Of a DNA stretch of 64,000 nt, positions 17,444 through 27,300 are shown piece by piece. A program made the translations under genes and the position numbers. Source of the DNA: Sphingobacterium sp. SGG-5 (lineage in GTDB: Bacteria > Bacteroidota > Bacteroidia > Sphingobacteriales > Sphingobacteriaceae). How positions within the stretch are numbered: position 1 is the first letter of the stretch; every line of letters starts with the position of its first letter. The DNA lies in NCBI RefSeq assembly GCF_011043525.1, contig NZ_JAAKGO010000007.1, positions 1 to 64,000 of the forward strand, written 5' to 3'. Below the pieces are notes generated by a model. The model worked only from the letters and a program-made list of their open reading frames with translations, did not search any database and was not told where the DNA came from.

Positions 17444-18856
17444 TTATTCTTTCTTCAATCCATTCTCCAACGCATCCCACAAACCTTTCTTTAACGGATT
17501 ATAGCGAGGCACGGTGACATGACAGACGTCAAAGATCATTACCCCACCATTTGATCGGTTGTACATATACCTGATGGTTTTACTGATATCCTCTTCTGAG
17601 TCGAATACGACATTGCCCACATCGATACCGGAGTAGACAGGCACTTTGTTACGAGTGATATATTCTATACCATTCATTGAGCCCTCAACACTCCACCAGT
17701 GATATTTGAGATGGGCTGTTGCCGAATTATCTTTTAGATAAAGCTGTTTGTAATAATTTCCGGAGAAAAATATGTCAAGCTGCTCGGCATAGCCAGTCTC
17801 TTTATAGCCGGGGATAGCAAAAGAAAATGTCAACTCTTCATCATAAAACGGATCGTATGTTTCGCTAGCATAATTATTTCCCTGTTGGTAATACGAACTA
17901 TACCATGCCCCTGAATAGGCACCGAGGCCTACATTGGGTGCGACGGCTTTCAGTTCCTGCCGTGTCCGGGCAAAGAAGTCTCGTAATACTTTTGCCCGAA
18001 AATAAAGCCACTTTTTATAGTATTTGCCTGTTGCGTTGGGTTCGGCATTACCATTGACCACTTTCCACGAACTCACGATATCTTTTGGAAAGTCCATAAA
18101 CTTCGCCTGGCTATCATTGTACTTTTCCTCTAAAAAACGCACGAATAGTTCCTTACTCAAGTCCGAAAAGTCGGCATCAATACCTCGATACCGACAATAA
18201 TCCAGCACAATACCATCTGGTTGGAATTTGGCAGCCAGCTCCTTAATGATATTGATGGTCAGCTCCTGCACCTCATCTGCTGCAGGGTTGAGAAAGAAAT
18301 TGCCACCAGTCGCAGAAATCGGCACCCGCTCTCCCGAGGCGTTTACAACAATAGATTCGTATTGTTTAAAGGCAGGATTATTATACACATAACCCATATT
18401 TGCACTGGAATTCCCGTATACGAAAGTATTGATACTAAAGTAGATTTTCATCTGTCGGCTCCGGGCTTCATTGACCATGAATTCTACATAATCCGGAAGC
18501 ATAGTATATCCTCCATAAGAGGATAACTTTTGTGTATATGTAGATTCATACAGGGTGAAACCCGTATTGTGCTTCACATCAAGAACCAAACCATTCACAC
18601 CAACATACTTCAAGCTATCCAGAATCAGTTTGATATCTTCCTTGTCTCTAAAACGGCCGGGGCCCTGAAAAATATTGGCCTGAGCATCCACCCACACGAA
18701 GGCATCATTACCTGGAGTCCAGGTTTCGATCATCTCGTCGTCCACCGGCGGAAGGACGGTTTTGGTTTCTTTTTTACAGCCCTGAAAAAAACCACTCAAA
18801 ACTGCAACAAGCATTAAAGCCGATATATTTAACATGTTTATATTCTTTGTGTCCAT
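17444..18856 (-). CDS. GHL10-type glycoside hydrolase lipoprotein (family 10-like, PF02638)
   Basis: A 470-residue lipoprotein with start at 18856, chosen because it gives a clean signal peptide (lipobox FFQGC, Cys27) and a 7-nt gap to the preceding gene; a frame open to 18949 would overlap that gene. The TIM-barrel fits the GHL10/COG1649 family: VNGLVLDVKHNTGF near residue 87, YFSINTFVYGN near 139, and PDGIVLDYCRYRG (213-225) in the place of the family's DGI-LDY-RYP motif. The family is assigned to glycoside hydrolases, but few members have been characterised. It is the only enzyme-like gene in PUL 2 and is followed by the PUL terminator. Confidence 0.82.
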   Translation of the reverse strand: MDTKNINMLNISALMLVAVLSGFFQGCKKETKTVLPPVDDEMIETWTPGNDAFVWVDAQANIFQGPGRFRDKEDIKLILDSLKYVGVNGLVLDVKHNTGFTLYESTYTQKLSSYGGYTMLPDYVEFMVNEARSRQMKIYFSINTFVYGNSSANMGYVYNNPAFKQYESIVVNASGERVPISATGGNFFLNPAADEVQELTINIIKELAAKFQPDGIVLDYCRYRGIDADFSDLSKELFVRFLEEKYNDSQAKFMDFPKDIVSSWKVVNGNAEPNATGKYYKKWLYFRAKVLRDFFARTRQELKAVAPNVGLGAYSGAWYSSYYQQGNNYASETYDPFYDEELTFSFAIPGYKETGYAEQLDIFFSGNYYKQLYLKDNSATAHLKYHWWSVEGSMNGIEYITRNKVPVYSGIDVGNVVFDSEEDISKTIRYMYNRSNGGVMIFDVCHVTVPRYNPLKKGLWDALENGLKKE

Positions 18857-18863
18857 AATATTT

Positions 18864-20555
18864 TTAATTAGCCGAGTAAACAGTAAACTCATGCGCCCAT
18901 ATACCATATCCTGTATGCAGCATATAGACCTGCATACGATCTCCTCCATCCGAATAACCTACCGCAATATCCCCCGTTCCGGGGCCTGTCGTTGAGAGTG
19001 GTGCAATCAATGTTTCGGAATTGAATACATTGAATGAAGCATAGAGCGAAGAAGAGCTTTGTGTGCTCAACATCTGTGGATTAGTGATATCAAACATCGA
19101 CAGTCCCATTCTTCTCAACGTATAATTAGAAAAATACCTTCCCAAGAAAGCATAGGTCGCATTATTGAATCGGCCTATTGCCAGCGCATTCATAAAGGTT
19201 GTATTTCCACGACCTTGCAGACTAACGGCATTGATCTGCGTATTGGTCGTCGCATCCATATAAGAGAAATCGTTTTGCTGTCCCAACAAATAATTGGAAG
19301 CCACAGAAGGATGGATATATTGGATTTCAGGGTAATAACCTATATGATTACCAGCCATACCACTCATGGTAATCACTGTAGGTGTCTGCGATACCAATAC
19401 ACCATTCTTAACTTCCCAACGATAGAAAGCTTTTGTCACGGAAGCCGGCGAAGTAATGATCGCATCGCCATCCAGATCACCGGTAATGTTCAGACGTCTT
19501 CCCGTACTACGATCTGCTACAGGCAGTTCGGCACTCGCATTCGTCGTGTTGATCAACAGCTCGGGATCATCATCAAATACATCTGTATATTTATAAATAC
19601 GGATATTCTGCCCATACGCCGCTCTGTTCACAGCCAGCAATTTACCTGTCTCATCAGCCACCAATTGATTAGACTGACTCAATGCGCCACTGCTTGCTGT
19701 AAATGGCATATACATATCCCGCACATATTCTCCAGTAAATCGATTGTACACCCTATATCTGGAATTACCCGTCGTACCCGTTGTGGTAATCACCAAATAA
19801 TCACCACTCACGGCAATACAGCTCTCCTTATCACCTGTAAAATCCCACTCTGCTCCTTCTTTTAACCACAAATTGCGATGGATCCCAAAACCATAAGACA
19901 GCCTTATCGGTTCCATCAGGACGATCTTATACTCCTTTTCCACATTTCCCGGAGCCGATATGGTTAAGGTTTTCGGAGTATTCAGGTCAAGGACAGCACC
20001 CGATGATATAGAGGCCGTCGCATGCTTATTGATCGCGAAAGTAAGTGTAGTCTGTGACATATCAAGTCCCGATAGCACAAAGAAACGAAGCTCATCATTG
20101 ATCAGAATGCCATCCACCTCCTGTGTAGTACCATCCAGATCGAAGCTGATTTTGGAATCGGAAATACTCGTATCACCTACCTTTTTAGCTTTGATCACGT
20201 ATTTTTTTTCCACGCCTGAACCCGAGACCACATAAAAATCAAGCGGCTTGGTCAAGTCCATCGGCTCGCCAAACCTGACCGACGCCATCGCATCCGAAGA
20301 AATTGTAGCCCGCACAATGATCTTGGACAAATCCGTTTCAAAATCGCTGTCTACCGGATAATAATAAGGAATATCGAAGTAAATTGTATCGTTACTATAC
20401 CTCGGCTCAAACAGCCTGGCAGGTCCCGAACCTTCAATATTTGCAAAAATGTCCGACAGGACACCTTCTGTACCTCTTTCGATCACAACATCTTTGTCAC
20501 AGGAACAAAAGATAAGGAAAGAGAGCAGAAATATATAAATAATGTTCCTTTTCAT
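18864..20555 (-). CDS. DUF5018-type surface lipoprotein with C-terminal propeller-like region
   Basis: A 563-residue lipoprotein (lipobox FCSC, Cys19). Residues about 50-125 form a DUF5018-type beta domain with the signature TIYFDIPYYYPVDSDFETD, and a related repeat follows at about 130-215 (ISFDLDGTTQEVDGILIND). From about 220 onward the chain holds repeated short beta segments like a propeller (GDYLVITTTGTTGN, YRVYNRFTGEYVRDMYM, SLYASFNVFNSETLIAPL). No catalytic motif is seen. It follows SusD in PUL 2 and likely binds glycan at the cell surface. The same DUF5018-type module appears at 43074-43469 and at the N-terminus of the GH5 enzyme. Confidence 0.75.
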   Translation of the reverse strand: MKRNIIYIFLLSFLIFCSCDKDVVIERGTEGVLSDIFANIEGSGPARLFEPRYSNDTIYFDIPYYYPVDSDFETDLSKIIVRATISSDAMASVRFGEPMDLTKPLDFYVVSGSGVEKKYVIKAKKVGDTSISDSKISFDLDGTTQEVDGILINDELRFFVLSGLDMSQTTLTFAINKHATASISSGAVLDLNTPKTLTISAPGNVEKEYKIVLMEPIRLSYGFGIHRNLWLKEGAEWDFTGDKESCIAVSGDYLVITTTGTTGNSRYRVYNRFTGEYVRDMYMPFTASSGALSQSNQLVADETGKLLAVNRAAYGQNIRIYKYTDVFDDDPELLINTTNASAELPVADRSTGRRLNITGDLDGDAIITSPASVTKAFYRWEVKNGVLVSQTPTVITMSGMAGNHIGYYPEIQYIHPSVASNYLLGQQNDFSYMDATTNTQINAVSLQGRGNTTFMNALAIGRFNNATYAFLGRYFSNYTLRRMGLSMFDITNPQMLSTQSSSSLYASFNVFNSETLIAPLSTTGPGTGDIAVGYSDGGDRMQVYMLHTGYGIWAHEFTVYSAN

Positions 20556-20570
20556 GTTTTCTTAAATTAA

Positions 20571-22262
20571 TTACCAACCTTGAATTGGCGTTATACCACT
20601 GTTTCTCTGCGTTTCAGCAATAGGAATAGGCAAATAGTACATTCTACCCACAAACTCCCGATCTTTGGTATCACAAACTACTGTCTCATAGATATACCCA
20701 CTGCCCGGGTTACTGATTCTATGTCCCGTAAACCGAACATTGTTCAGTTTGATATGTGCCTGCCGCCATCTGCGCAGATCCCAATACCGATGCCCTTCAA
20801 AGGCCAGTTCAACGATTCGTTCATGTTGTAATGCTTCAAAGAGTTGTTCTTTCGTATTGGCTACGACATTGGGGAGCCCTCGCTTATTGCGGAGGATGTT
20901 CAAGGTGTTCTTTCCCTCGGTCAACCTGTCTGAAAGAATCTGTGCCTCACTCAATATCAGCAACACTTCCGCATACCGTATTTCGTGCCAGCTTTTTGTA
21001 CTTCTGTTCTGTATAAAATCAACATTAGACTCATCCAACAATTTTTTAGCATAATAGCCGGTCACTGTCCTCGGATCAGAGGAAGTTCCCATCTGTACAA
21101 ACCCGTCTGCACCACCGTCTACGGTCGTATTCAACGTACGCCCCTTCCATGTCGCACCGTTGTAGAGAATAGTCGCATAAAAGCGAGCTTCCCGGTTGGC
21201 ATAAGGATCGGTCGCATGTGCTGGATTGGCCCAGTTGAATTTACTTCCGTCCGCCATTTCAAATGCATCGACCAATTCGGCTGTAGGCACACCATAGACG
21301 AGTGCTTGTCCCGGTGCATCACCCGGAGGCACAAAACCTAAATCATACAGGTGCGTAATAGATGGAGCTACATAATCTATGCGGAAAATAGATTCTTTAT
21401 TGTCAGAGGTGTTAAAGATTGTCGTAAAGTTACTCTCCAGATCATAGTAACCTTCATCTGCCAGAGCGACTACATCTTGTGCAGCTGCAATAGCATTTTC
21501 ATAGTATTGTTTAGCTTTACTGTGATCAATACCTGTTTTAGGATCATCATTGTACAGTTTTTTGTCAAATTCGGCGACTGAAGCAGCTTGTATCCATGTT
21601 CTGGCCAACATGGCCAGAGCAGCACCTTTGGTTGCTTTACCCTGAAAAGCCGTTACCCAGTTTTTGGGCAGATGTTCCGCAGCAAAGGCAAAATCCTGTG
21701 CGATAAAATTCAGGCAATCATCTTCAGAGGATCGATCATTTGTCAATGAAGTATGTCCTTCTATGTTATCAATAATGACAAAACTACCGTGTATACGTGC
21801 CAGCCAGAAATAGACATAACCACGGATAAATCTGGCCTCTGCCTCATAAGCCGCCTGTTGTGTCTCTTCGACCTTCGAATAGTTTTTCAGTCCATATAAA
21901 AATTCATTGATACGACGTATTCGTGTATAAGCACTAGCCCAATAGCTGATCCCGGGCGAGGCTGCAGAATAGCGCGAAGCATCGGAGGCCAGTATATTGA
22001 CTGTACCTCTCCCAGCGGATTCGGAGGTATATTTCATGAGATCCGCCAACGCATCCGTGGCATTGTCCGTCCCGACGAAAGAAAGACTACCAAATTCAAA
22101 TTTTCTAAACTCTTCGTAAAGTCCGTTCAGATAAAGCTCAATACTGTTTTCGCTATCCCAAACCACTTCTTCGGTATACCGATCTGTAGGCACCAAGTCT
22201 ATGGAACAAGAACCTACGAAAAACGACAGGGATAATAGATATATGATTATTTTCTTTTTCAT
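20571..22262 (-). CDS. RagB/SusD family nutrient-binding outer membrane lipoprotein
   Basis: A 563-residue SusD protein (lipobox FVGSC, Cys19). Typical features are RRINEFLYGLKNYSKVEE, AEARFIRGYVYFWLARIHGS, YAEVLLILSEAQIL, LRNKRGLPNV and the C-terminal ERIVELAFEGHRYWDLRRWR with final ITPIQGW. It starts 9 nt after the SusC stop. It groups with the SusD of PUL 4 (43493-45115), sharing the RRINEF/RRVNEF segment and the FEGHRYWDLRRWR/FEGFHYWDLRRWR box, so PULs 2 and 4 may handle related glycans (inference). Confidence 0.95.
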   Translation of the reverse strand: MKKKIIIYLLSLSFFVGSCSIDLVPTDRYTEEVVWDSENSIELYLNGLYEEFRKFEFGSLSFVGTDNATDALADLMKYTSESAGRGTVNILASDASRYSAASPGISYWASAYTRIRRINEFLYGLKNYSKVEETQQAAYEAEARFIRGYVYFWLARIHGSFVIIDNIEGHTSLTNDRSSEDDCLNFIAQDFAFAAEHLPKNWVTAFQGKATKGAALAMLARTWIQAASVAEFDKKLYNDDPKTGIDHSKAKQYYENAIAAAQDVVALADEGYYDLESNFTTIFNTSDNKESIFRIDYVAPSITHLYDLGFVPPGDAPGQALVYGVPTAELVDAFEMADGSKFNWANPAHATDPYANREARFYATILYNGATWKGRTLNTTVDGGADGFVQMGTSSDPRTVTGYYAKKLLDESNVDFIQNRSTKSWHEIRYAEVLLILSEAQILSDRLTEGKNTLNILRNKRGLPNVVANTKEQLFEALQHERIVELAFEGHRYWDLRRWRQAHIKLNNVRFTGHRISNPGSGYIYETVVCDTKDREFVGRMYYLPIPIAETQRNSGITPIQGW

Positions 22263-22271
22263 AATTTATCC

Positions 22272-25200
22272 TTATTTAAATGTAACAGAAACGCCAAAGG
22301 CAAATAGCTTTTGCTGCGGATAGAACCCATTATTTACATTTGGCATTTCGGGATCAAAATATTTCAGGTAATCCCAAGTGAAGAGGTTGGAGGCTGTGGC
22401 ATGCAGTCTAACACCACCCAATCTTACTTTTTGTACGACATCCGTTGGAATCGTATAGCCGATCTGTAGCGATTTCAGTCGCAGGTATGCTCCATTGCGC
22501 AGATAGCCTGAGTTAGCATGTGCATTATGTGCACCTAAAGCGGCCTTTCCAGCCGTCAATCGAGGAAACTCGGCATTGGGATTATCCGGTCTCCATGAAT
22601 TTTCAACGAGAAAATAAGGGGTATTACCGTTCTGATAAAATGTTCTGGACATCACTGTAAAGGCATCGATATCATCTGTCGCAGAAGAACCCTCGTAAGG
22701 ACCCGACAGGAATACATCGGAAAGTGCTGCTCCTTGAAATAAAGTCGACAGATCAAAACCTCTATATTGCAGATCTATATTCAGTCCGTACATAATTTCC
22801 GGTATATTGCTTCGCCCGATAAAGGTCATGTCGTCTACTCTTGTCAGACGCCCATCATTATTCAGGTCACGATATTTGTAAAAACCAGGAGCAACCACTC
22901 CGCCCGACGGAGAAACCGCATCTTTGGTCTCCTCCCAGGTCTGGTACATACCATCCACGACAAAGCCCAGCTTCGCACCATGCGAATGCCCTACCGTACG
23001 TTGCCATGCTGGAAGGTTTTCACTTTCCCGTCTGGTGATGATTTTATTTTTTGCCCAATTAAAATTCCCGGTAATACTATACCTGAAATCATTGACCTGA
23101 TCCGTGTAACGCAATTGCGCATCGATACCGCGGTTCAGCATCTCCCCATCGTTGAATACGCCAGGGTAATATCCACCCATTGTCGGAGGAAACAGTCCCG
23201 AAGCCGGATTCAAGATATCCACCGTAAAGCGATGGAAGAATTCCAGATCAAAACCAAGTTTATTATCCAACCACTGTGATTCAAAGCCGATATTATGTGT
23301 TGTACTGGTCTCCCAGATCAAATCGGGATTCGGTGGCCTGCTTGTGTATATAGAAGTAACAGGAGATCCTCCGATCACATATACCGCAGCTCCTTTCTCC
23401 GGTCTAAGGTAGGTCTGCAAATAAGCAAAATCATTGCTTTCGCCAACTTTGTCATTTCCGGTTTTACCTGTAGAATACTTCAGCTTAAGGAAATTCACAA
23501 AGGGAACATTGTCCTTAAAAAAGTCTTCGCTGGAAATGATCCAGCCCAAACCCAAACCGGGAAACATTTTCCACCGGTTCTGCGGAGCAAAATTGACGGA
23601 GGCATCCCAACGGGAAGCTACTTCCAATAAGTATTTTGAATCAAACGCATAGTTCAGGCGAGCCACATAACCCGCTCGTGCTTCGTGAGAGCTGTTACCT
23701 CCTGGTCTTACCATATCATCGGGTTCGGTGCTGCCGAAGTCCAGGTCATGAAGTCCCTCTAACGGGAAGTTTCTGGCTCCTCCTGTCAAAATGCTCTGCT
23801 GATATTTCGACCATTCGTACAACCCCAACACCGAAATGTCATGCAGCCCAAAAGAGCGGGTATAATTGATATATGGCCTGAATGTCATCCTGTTATTTTG
23901 GTTATGTGCCTGTGTCAAGGATGTCTTGGTAATACCAGGTGTCGTGCTCAGCTCAACAAAATCTCCTGTTTTTTGATCCCGAGCTCTTCCCATCAGCTTG
24001 TAGGGCTGCAACCAGGATTTGGATTCCAGACTTGTTTTATCATAAGCCATCAGCAATTGCAGATCCAGACCTTCAATTCCGGGAATAGAAAATTTTAGGT
24101 TAACGTCTCCTTGAAATACATGATTGTTACGGTGTTGATACCCCGAATGCTCTACGGAAGCCAGTGGATTGATCCAGCCGGGCGAACTGTTATAAGCTGT
24201 ATAAATTCCATTCTCTGCATACATGGGAAGATTGGGTAACATCATGGCCGCCTGATAAAACGGATTGAGATAAGCTGTATTATCCGGTGAGATGCCCGGT
24301 GTCTTGCCTACTTCTACCCTATAGGCTACATTCAGGTCTGCAGACAGCAGGTTGGTCAATTTTGACGAAACATTTGTCCGTACATTGTACCTTTTGAAGT
24401 TCGTGTTTTTGATTACTCCACCTTGATCCAAGTGGGATAAGGAAGAAAAATATCGGGATTTTTCATTTCCTCCAGATATAGAGACCGAATGGTGCTGGGA
24501 CTTGCTGTTATTGCCCAACAATTCGCCTACCCAGTCCGTTTGACCAAATAAGGGATTCGTGTTTGTACCATCATATATGGAACGTATCAATCGTGGCCCA
24601 TACACATACGGTACTGGATCGCTATTCTGATGGATCAGATAATCATTGTCCAGGTCAATTCCTTTGCTATGCCACATCATATAATCAATTGCATTCAGGA
24701 ACTTGGGAAAACGGGTGTTTTGCCCAATCTGAAAAGAGCCCTCATAATTGATCTTCGTATCGTTGGCCCTCCCTTTCTTTGTCGTGATGAGGATGATACC
24801 GTTGGTTGCCTGAAGACCGTATACGGCTGTGGACACTGCGTCTTTTAGAACAGAAATACTCTCGATCTCCGCAGGGTCCAAATAAGCAAACGAAGAACGC
24901 TGTACACCGTCTATCAGAATCAATGGTGTTTGTTGAGAGGCATATGAACTCGTCCCTCTTACACGTAAGGTCGCATTGTCCGCTCCAGGTCTGCCGGATT
25001 GTTGCAATGTCGTCAGACCGGGCAATCGTCCTGCTAATGCATTTGTAAGATTCATGGCAGGTGCTTTCTGCAGCTCCTCACCATCGATCTGGCTGACCGA
25101 ACCCACTACATTTCTTCGTTTCTGTGTGCCATAGCCGACAATGATGACCTCATCGAGATGACTAACAGCGTCTTGAAGTAATACGTCGATCGAATTCGAT

Positions 25201-25859
25201 GTCCCGATCGAAACTTCTGACATCGCATAACCTACGCCGGTGAAGACAAGCTCCCTTGCCGATTCTGGAGCCATGATATGATAATTGCCCCGGTCGTCGG
25301 TCATCGCGACAACAGCGGTACCCTTTACCGCAACCGTAATACCTACTACAGGATCACCTTTTACATTCGTCACCCGACCGCTTATCTCCCGCTGCTGCTC
25401 TATGGCTACAGAAGAGGAGGATACCGCAGCCCGCTGTTGCCGGTCTGCTCTCGTAACCAATATAGTTTTCTCGTCAATGGTATAGTTCAGTGACTGCGGA
25501 GTTAATACTTTTTCTAAAAACTCTTTCAACGGCATATTCGTTGCCGTAATCGAGACCGGAACAGCAGACTGGATTGTTCGTGAGCTGTACATGACATAAT
25601 ACCCCGTCTGCTTCTCTATCGTCGAGAAAACGGAACTTAGAGATTGTGCCTTTGCTTTCATACTGACAGTCTGCGAACGTGACTTCCCACTGATCTGCAT
25701 ACATCCGACGAATAGCAGGATGGCTACAATATTGATACGCATAAGAACTCTTTTTCTGACCGAACCAAATGGCCAAAACCAATTTGATGAGGCGTGGTTA
25801 CATAATTTATTTTTATATATAGGACATCTATCCCATATATACGGTTGATATTTTTTCAT
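22272..25859 (-). CDS. SusC/RagA TonB-linked outer membrane transporter with STN domain
   Basis: A 1195-residue importer. After a long positively charged N-region comes the signal helix (about 40-63), STN domain (about 70-137), carboxypeptidase-regulatory-like domain (about 158-230), the VIIVGYGTQKRRNVVGSVSQ plug start, and a plug core with VLKDAVSTAVYGLQATNGI, then the barrel ending FGVSVTFK. The start at 25859 is supported by the same start-codon context seen at the other susC genes. The plug variant YGLQATNGI is shared with PUL 4 SusC (YGLQAAAGV), whereas PULs 1, 3 and 5 have YGSRAANG, YGARGANG and YGSRGANG. Confidence 0.95.
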   Translation of the reverse strand: MKKYQPYIWDRCPIYKNKLCNHASSNWFWPFGSVRKRVLMRINIVAILLFVGCMQISGKSRSQTVSMKAKAQSLSSVFSTIEKQTGYYVMYSSRTIQSAVPVSITATNMPLKEFLEKVLTPQSLNYTIDEKTILVTRADRQQRAAVSSSSVAIEQQREISGRVTNVKGDPVVGITVAVKGTAVVAMTDDRGNYHIMAPESARELVFTGVGYAMSEVSIGTSNSIDVLLQDAVSHLDEVIIVGYGTQKRRNVVGSVSQIDGEELQKAPAMNLTNALAGRLPGLTTLQQSGRPGADNATLRVRGTSSYASQQTPLILIDGVQRSSFAYLDPAEIESISVLKDAVSTAVYGLQATNGIILITTKKGRANDTKINYEGSFQIGQNTRFPKFLNAIDYMMWHSKGIDLDNDYLIHQNSDPVPYVYGPRLIRSIYDGTNTNPLFGQTDWVGELLGNNSKSQHHSVSISGGNEKSRYFSSLSHLDQGGVIKNTNFKRYNVRTNVSSKLTNLLSADLNVAYRVEVGKTPGISPDNTAYLNPFYQAAMMLPNLPMYAENGIYTAYNSSPGWINPLASVEHSGYQHRNNHVFQGDVNLKFSIPGIEGLDLQLLMAYDKTSLESKSWLQPYKLMGRARDQKTGDFVELSTTPGITKTSLTQAHNQNNRMTFRPYINYTRSFGLHDISVLGLYEWSKYQQSILTGGARNFPLEGLHDLDFGSTEPDDMVRPGGNSSHEARAGYVARLNYAFDSKYLLEVASRWDASVNFAPQNRWKMFPGLGLGWIISSEDFFKDNVPFVNFLKLKYSTGKTGNDKVGESNDFAYLQTYLRPEKGAAVYVIGGSPVTSIYTSRPPNPDLIWETSTTHNIGFESQWLDNKLGFDLEFFHRFTVDILNPASGLFPPTMGGYYPGVFNDGEMLNRGIDAQLRYTDQVNDFRYSITGNFNWAKNKIITRRESENLPAWQRTVGHSHGAKLGFVVDGMYQTWEETKDAVSPSGGVVAPGFYKYRDLNNDGRLTRVDDMTFIGRSNIPEIMYGLNIDLQYRGFDLSTLFQGAALSDVFLSGPYEGSSATDDIDAFTVMSRTFYQNGNTPYFLVENSWRPDNPNAEFPRLTAGKAALGAHNAHANSGYLRNGAYLRLKSLQIGYTIPTDVVQKVRLGGVRLHATASNLFTWDYLKYFDPEMPNVNNGFYPQQKLFAFGVSVTFK

Positions 25860-25872
25860 TAACTTTGAGCAA

Positions 25873-25971
25873 TTGGATAATTTATAATCTGGTTTTCTTG
25901 AACTAATCAGAATTGGGATATCCGAACATGCAGGGGGATGCTGGAATCATCTCCCTGTTCGTTTCTTTTTT
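25873..25971 (+). ncRNA. predicted cis-antisense sRNA over the susC leader, PUL 2
   Basis: TAACTTTG (25860-25867), a match to the TAnnTTTG -7 box, lies directly next to the susC start codon on the opposite strand. The hairpin at 25923-25961 with T-run to 25971 would end an RNA of about 100 nt. No good -33 box is visible 19-21 nt upstream, so expression is uncertain. Confidence 0.45.
25923..25971 (+). terminator. hairpin with T-tract between fecR and susC, PUL 2
   Basis: Arms 25931-25940 and 25948-25957 make a 10-bp stem with one G-U pair (valid only in plus-strand RNA) and a 7-nt loop. CGAA (25923-25926) can pair with TTCG (25958-25961) below a 4-nt bulge. A T-rich tail TTTCTTTTTT follows. 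Confidence 0.58.
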
Positions 25972-26010
25972 ATGTTGGCTTCATGTATTCCTCCTTCAAT
26001 TTATTTATAG

Positions 26011-27171
26011 TTATTTTTTTACAATTAATTTATTACCTTCTATTTGCAGATTAATTCCCGAATCCTTCAAAAATTTCATGAGCACACTCAGATCGACATT
26101 GCGACTCATTTTGCCAGAAAAGGCCTCCGTTGGTTGCTTCCCTTCATAAACCACATCGATATCATACCAGCGGGCAATCTGTTTCAACAGCTGAGGAAAT
26201 GGCGTTTCGTCAAAATAGAAAATGCCCGATTTCCAAGCTATTGCTACATCTATATGAGCAGGCTTCACTTGTATATCTGCTGTATGATGTACCCAAGATT
26301 CCTCACCGGGTCGGAGTATAACCGCCTGGTCTTTCCCGGAGCTTGCCACACGTACCTGTCCACTGATCAGGGTAGTCTTCGTTTCGGCCTCATCTGCATA
26401 AGCCGATATATTGAATGTTGTCCCTAAGACATCAACGGTTTGATCCGATGTTGTAACCCTAAAAGGGATTCGCCCTCCATGCGGCCCCTGCAGGCCAACG
26501 ATTTCGAAATAAGCCTCCCCCTCTAACTCAACCATCCGTTCGCGCGAATTAAATCGTAAAGGATATTTAAGCGTACTCCCAGCGTTGAGCCACACTTTGC
26601 TGCCATCCGGCAATACCACCTGATATTGCCCTCCTCTCGGAACGGCTAACACCGCATACGACAACGAATCATCATCCTGCTTACTATCGACATTATACAG
26701 CGAATTTCCATCCTCGTATCGTATTTCCCCATCAGCATTTACTATTCCTGAATAAGCCTCGCTCAATGTCACGATAGTACCGTCTGCTAAGGTCAACGTA
26801 GCCTTGTTCCCACCCGGCTTCACACTTTCCGCTACGCCGGATAGCGGCCTATTTTCCATCCTTGGCAATTGAATCGTATTTGAGTGAAAATGCAGATAGT
26901 AGATGCTTCCCAATACGGCAAATATAAGAACAGCAGCTGCGTAAGGCATCCATTTTCTAATCCACACAGAACGGAACGATATGCGCTGTTCACGCTGTTG
27001 GATTGCAATCCAAACTCTATCTTTATGGGCATCGATCTCGGCGGCGGTCCAATGATAGCTTCTGCCAGAATCCAAGCTCTCAAACCATTGATCCATCAGC
27101 TCCTTCTCGGCGCCTGTTAGTTCATCGTTCTGGTACTTGCGAATAAGTATATCAAACTTGTCTCGATTCAT
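26011..27171 (-). CDS. FecR-family anti-sigma factor (DUF4974 C-terminus)
   Basis: A 386-residue anti-sigma factor when started at 27171 (MNRDKFDILIRKY); the frame extends to 27234 but the extra residues are not FecR-like. Membrane helix at about 75-95 (MPYAAAVLIFAVLGSIYYL). The FecR domain includes AVPRGGQYQVVLPDGSKVWL and LEGEAYFEIVG; the DUF4974 end includes QIARWYDIDVVYEGKQPTEA and NKLIVKK. It is transcribed away from its sigma gene at 27301, unlike the three other loci, where sigma lies upstream on the same strand. Confidence 0.93.
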   Translation of the reverse strand: MNRDKFDILIRKYQNDELTGAEKELMDQWFESLDSGRSYHWTAAEIDAHKDRVWIAIQQREQRISFRSVWIRKWMPYAAAVLIFAVLGSIYYLHFHSNTIQLPRMENRPLSGVAESVKPGGNKATLTLADGTIVTLSEAYSGIVNADGEIRYEDGNSLYNVDSKQDDDSLSYAVLAVPRGGQYQVVLPDGSKVWLNAGSTLKYPLRFNSRERMVELEGEAYFEIVGLQGPHGGRIPFRVTTSDQTVDVLGTTFNISAYADEAETKTTLISGQVRVASSGKDQAVILRPGEESWVHHTADIQVKPAHIDVAIAWKSGIFYFDETPFPQLLKQIARWYDIDVVYEGKQPTEAFSGKMSRNVDLSVLMKFLKDSGINLQIEGNKLIVKK

Positions 27172-27300
27172 TAAAATGTGATAGCTAACTTTACATGTTC
27201 TTAATATATAAATAACATAAGCTATACTGTACACATAGTCGATTTAAAAAAAATTCATATTATTGTACCAATAACTAAAAAAGGTTGGAATATATAACCG

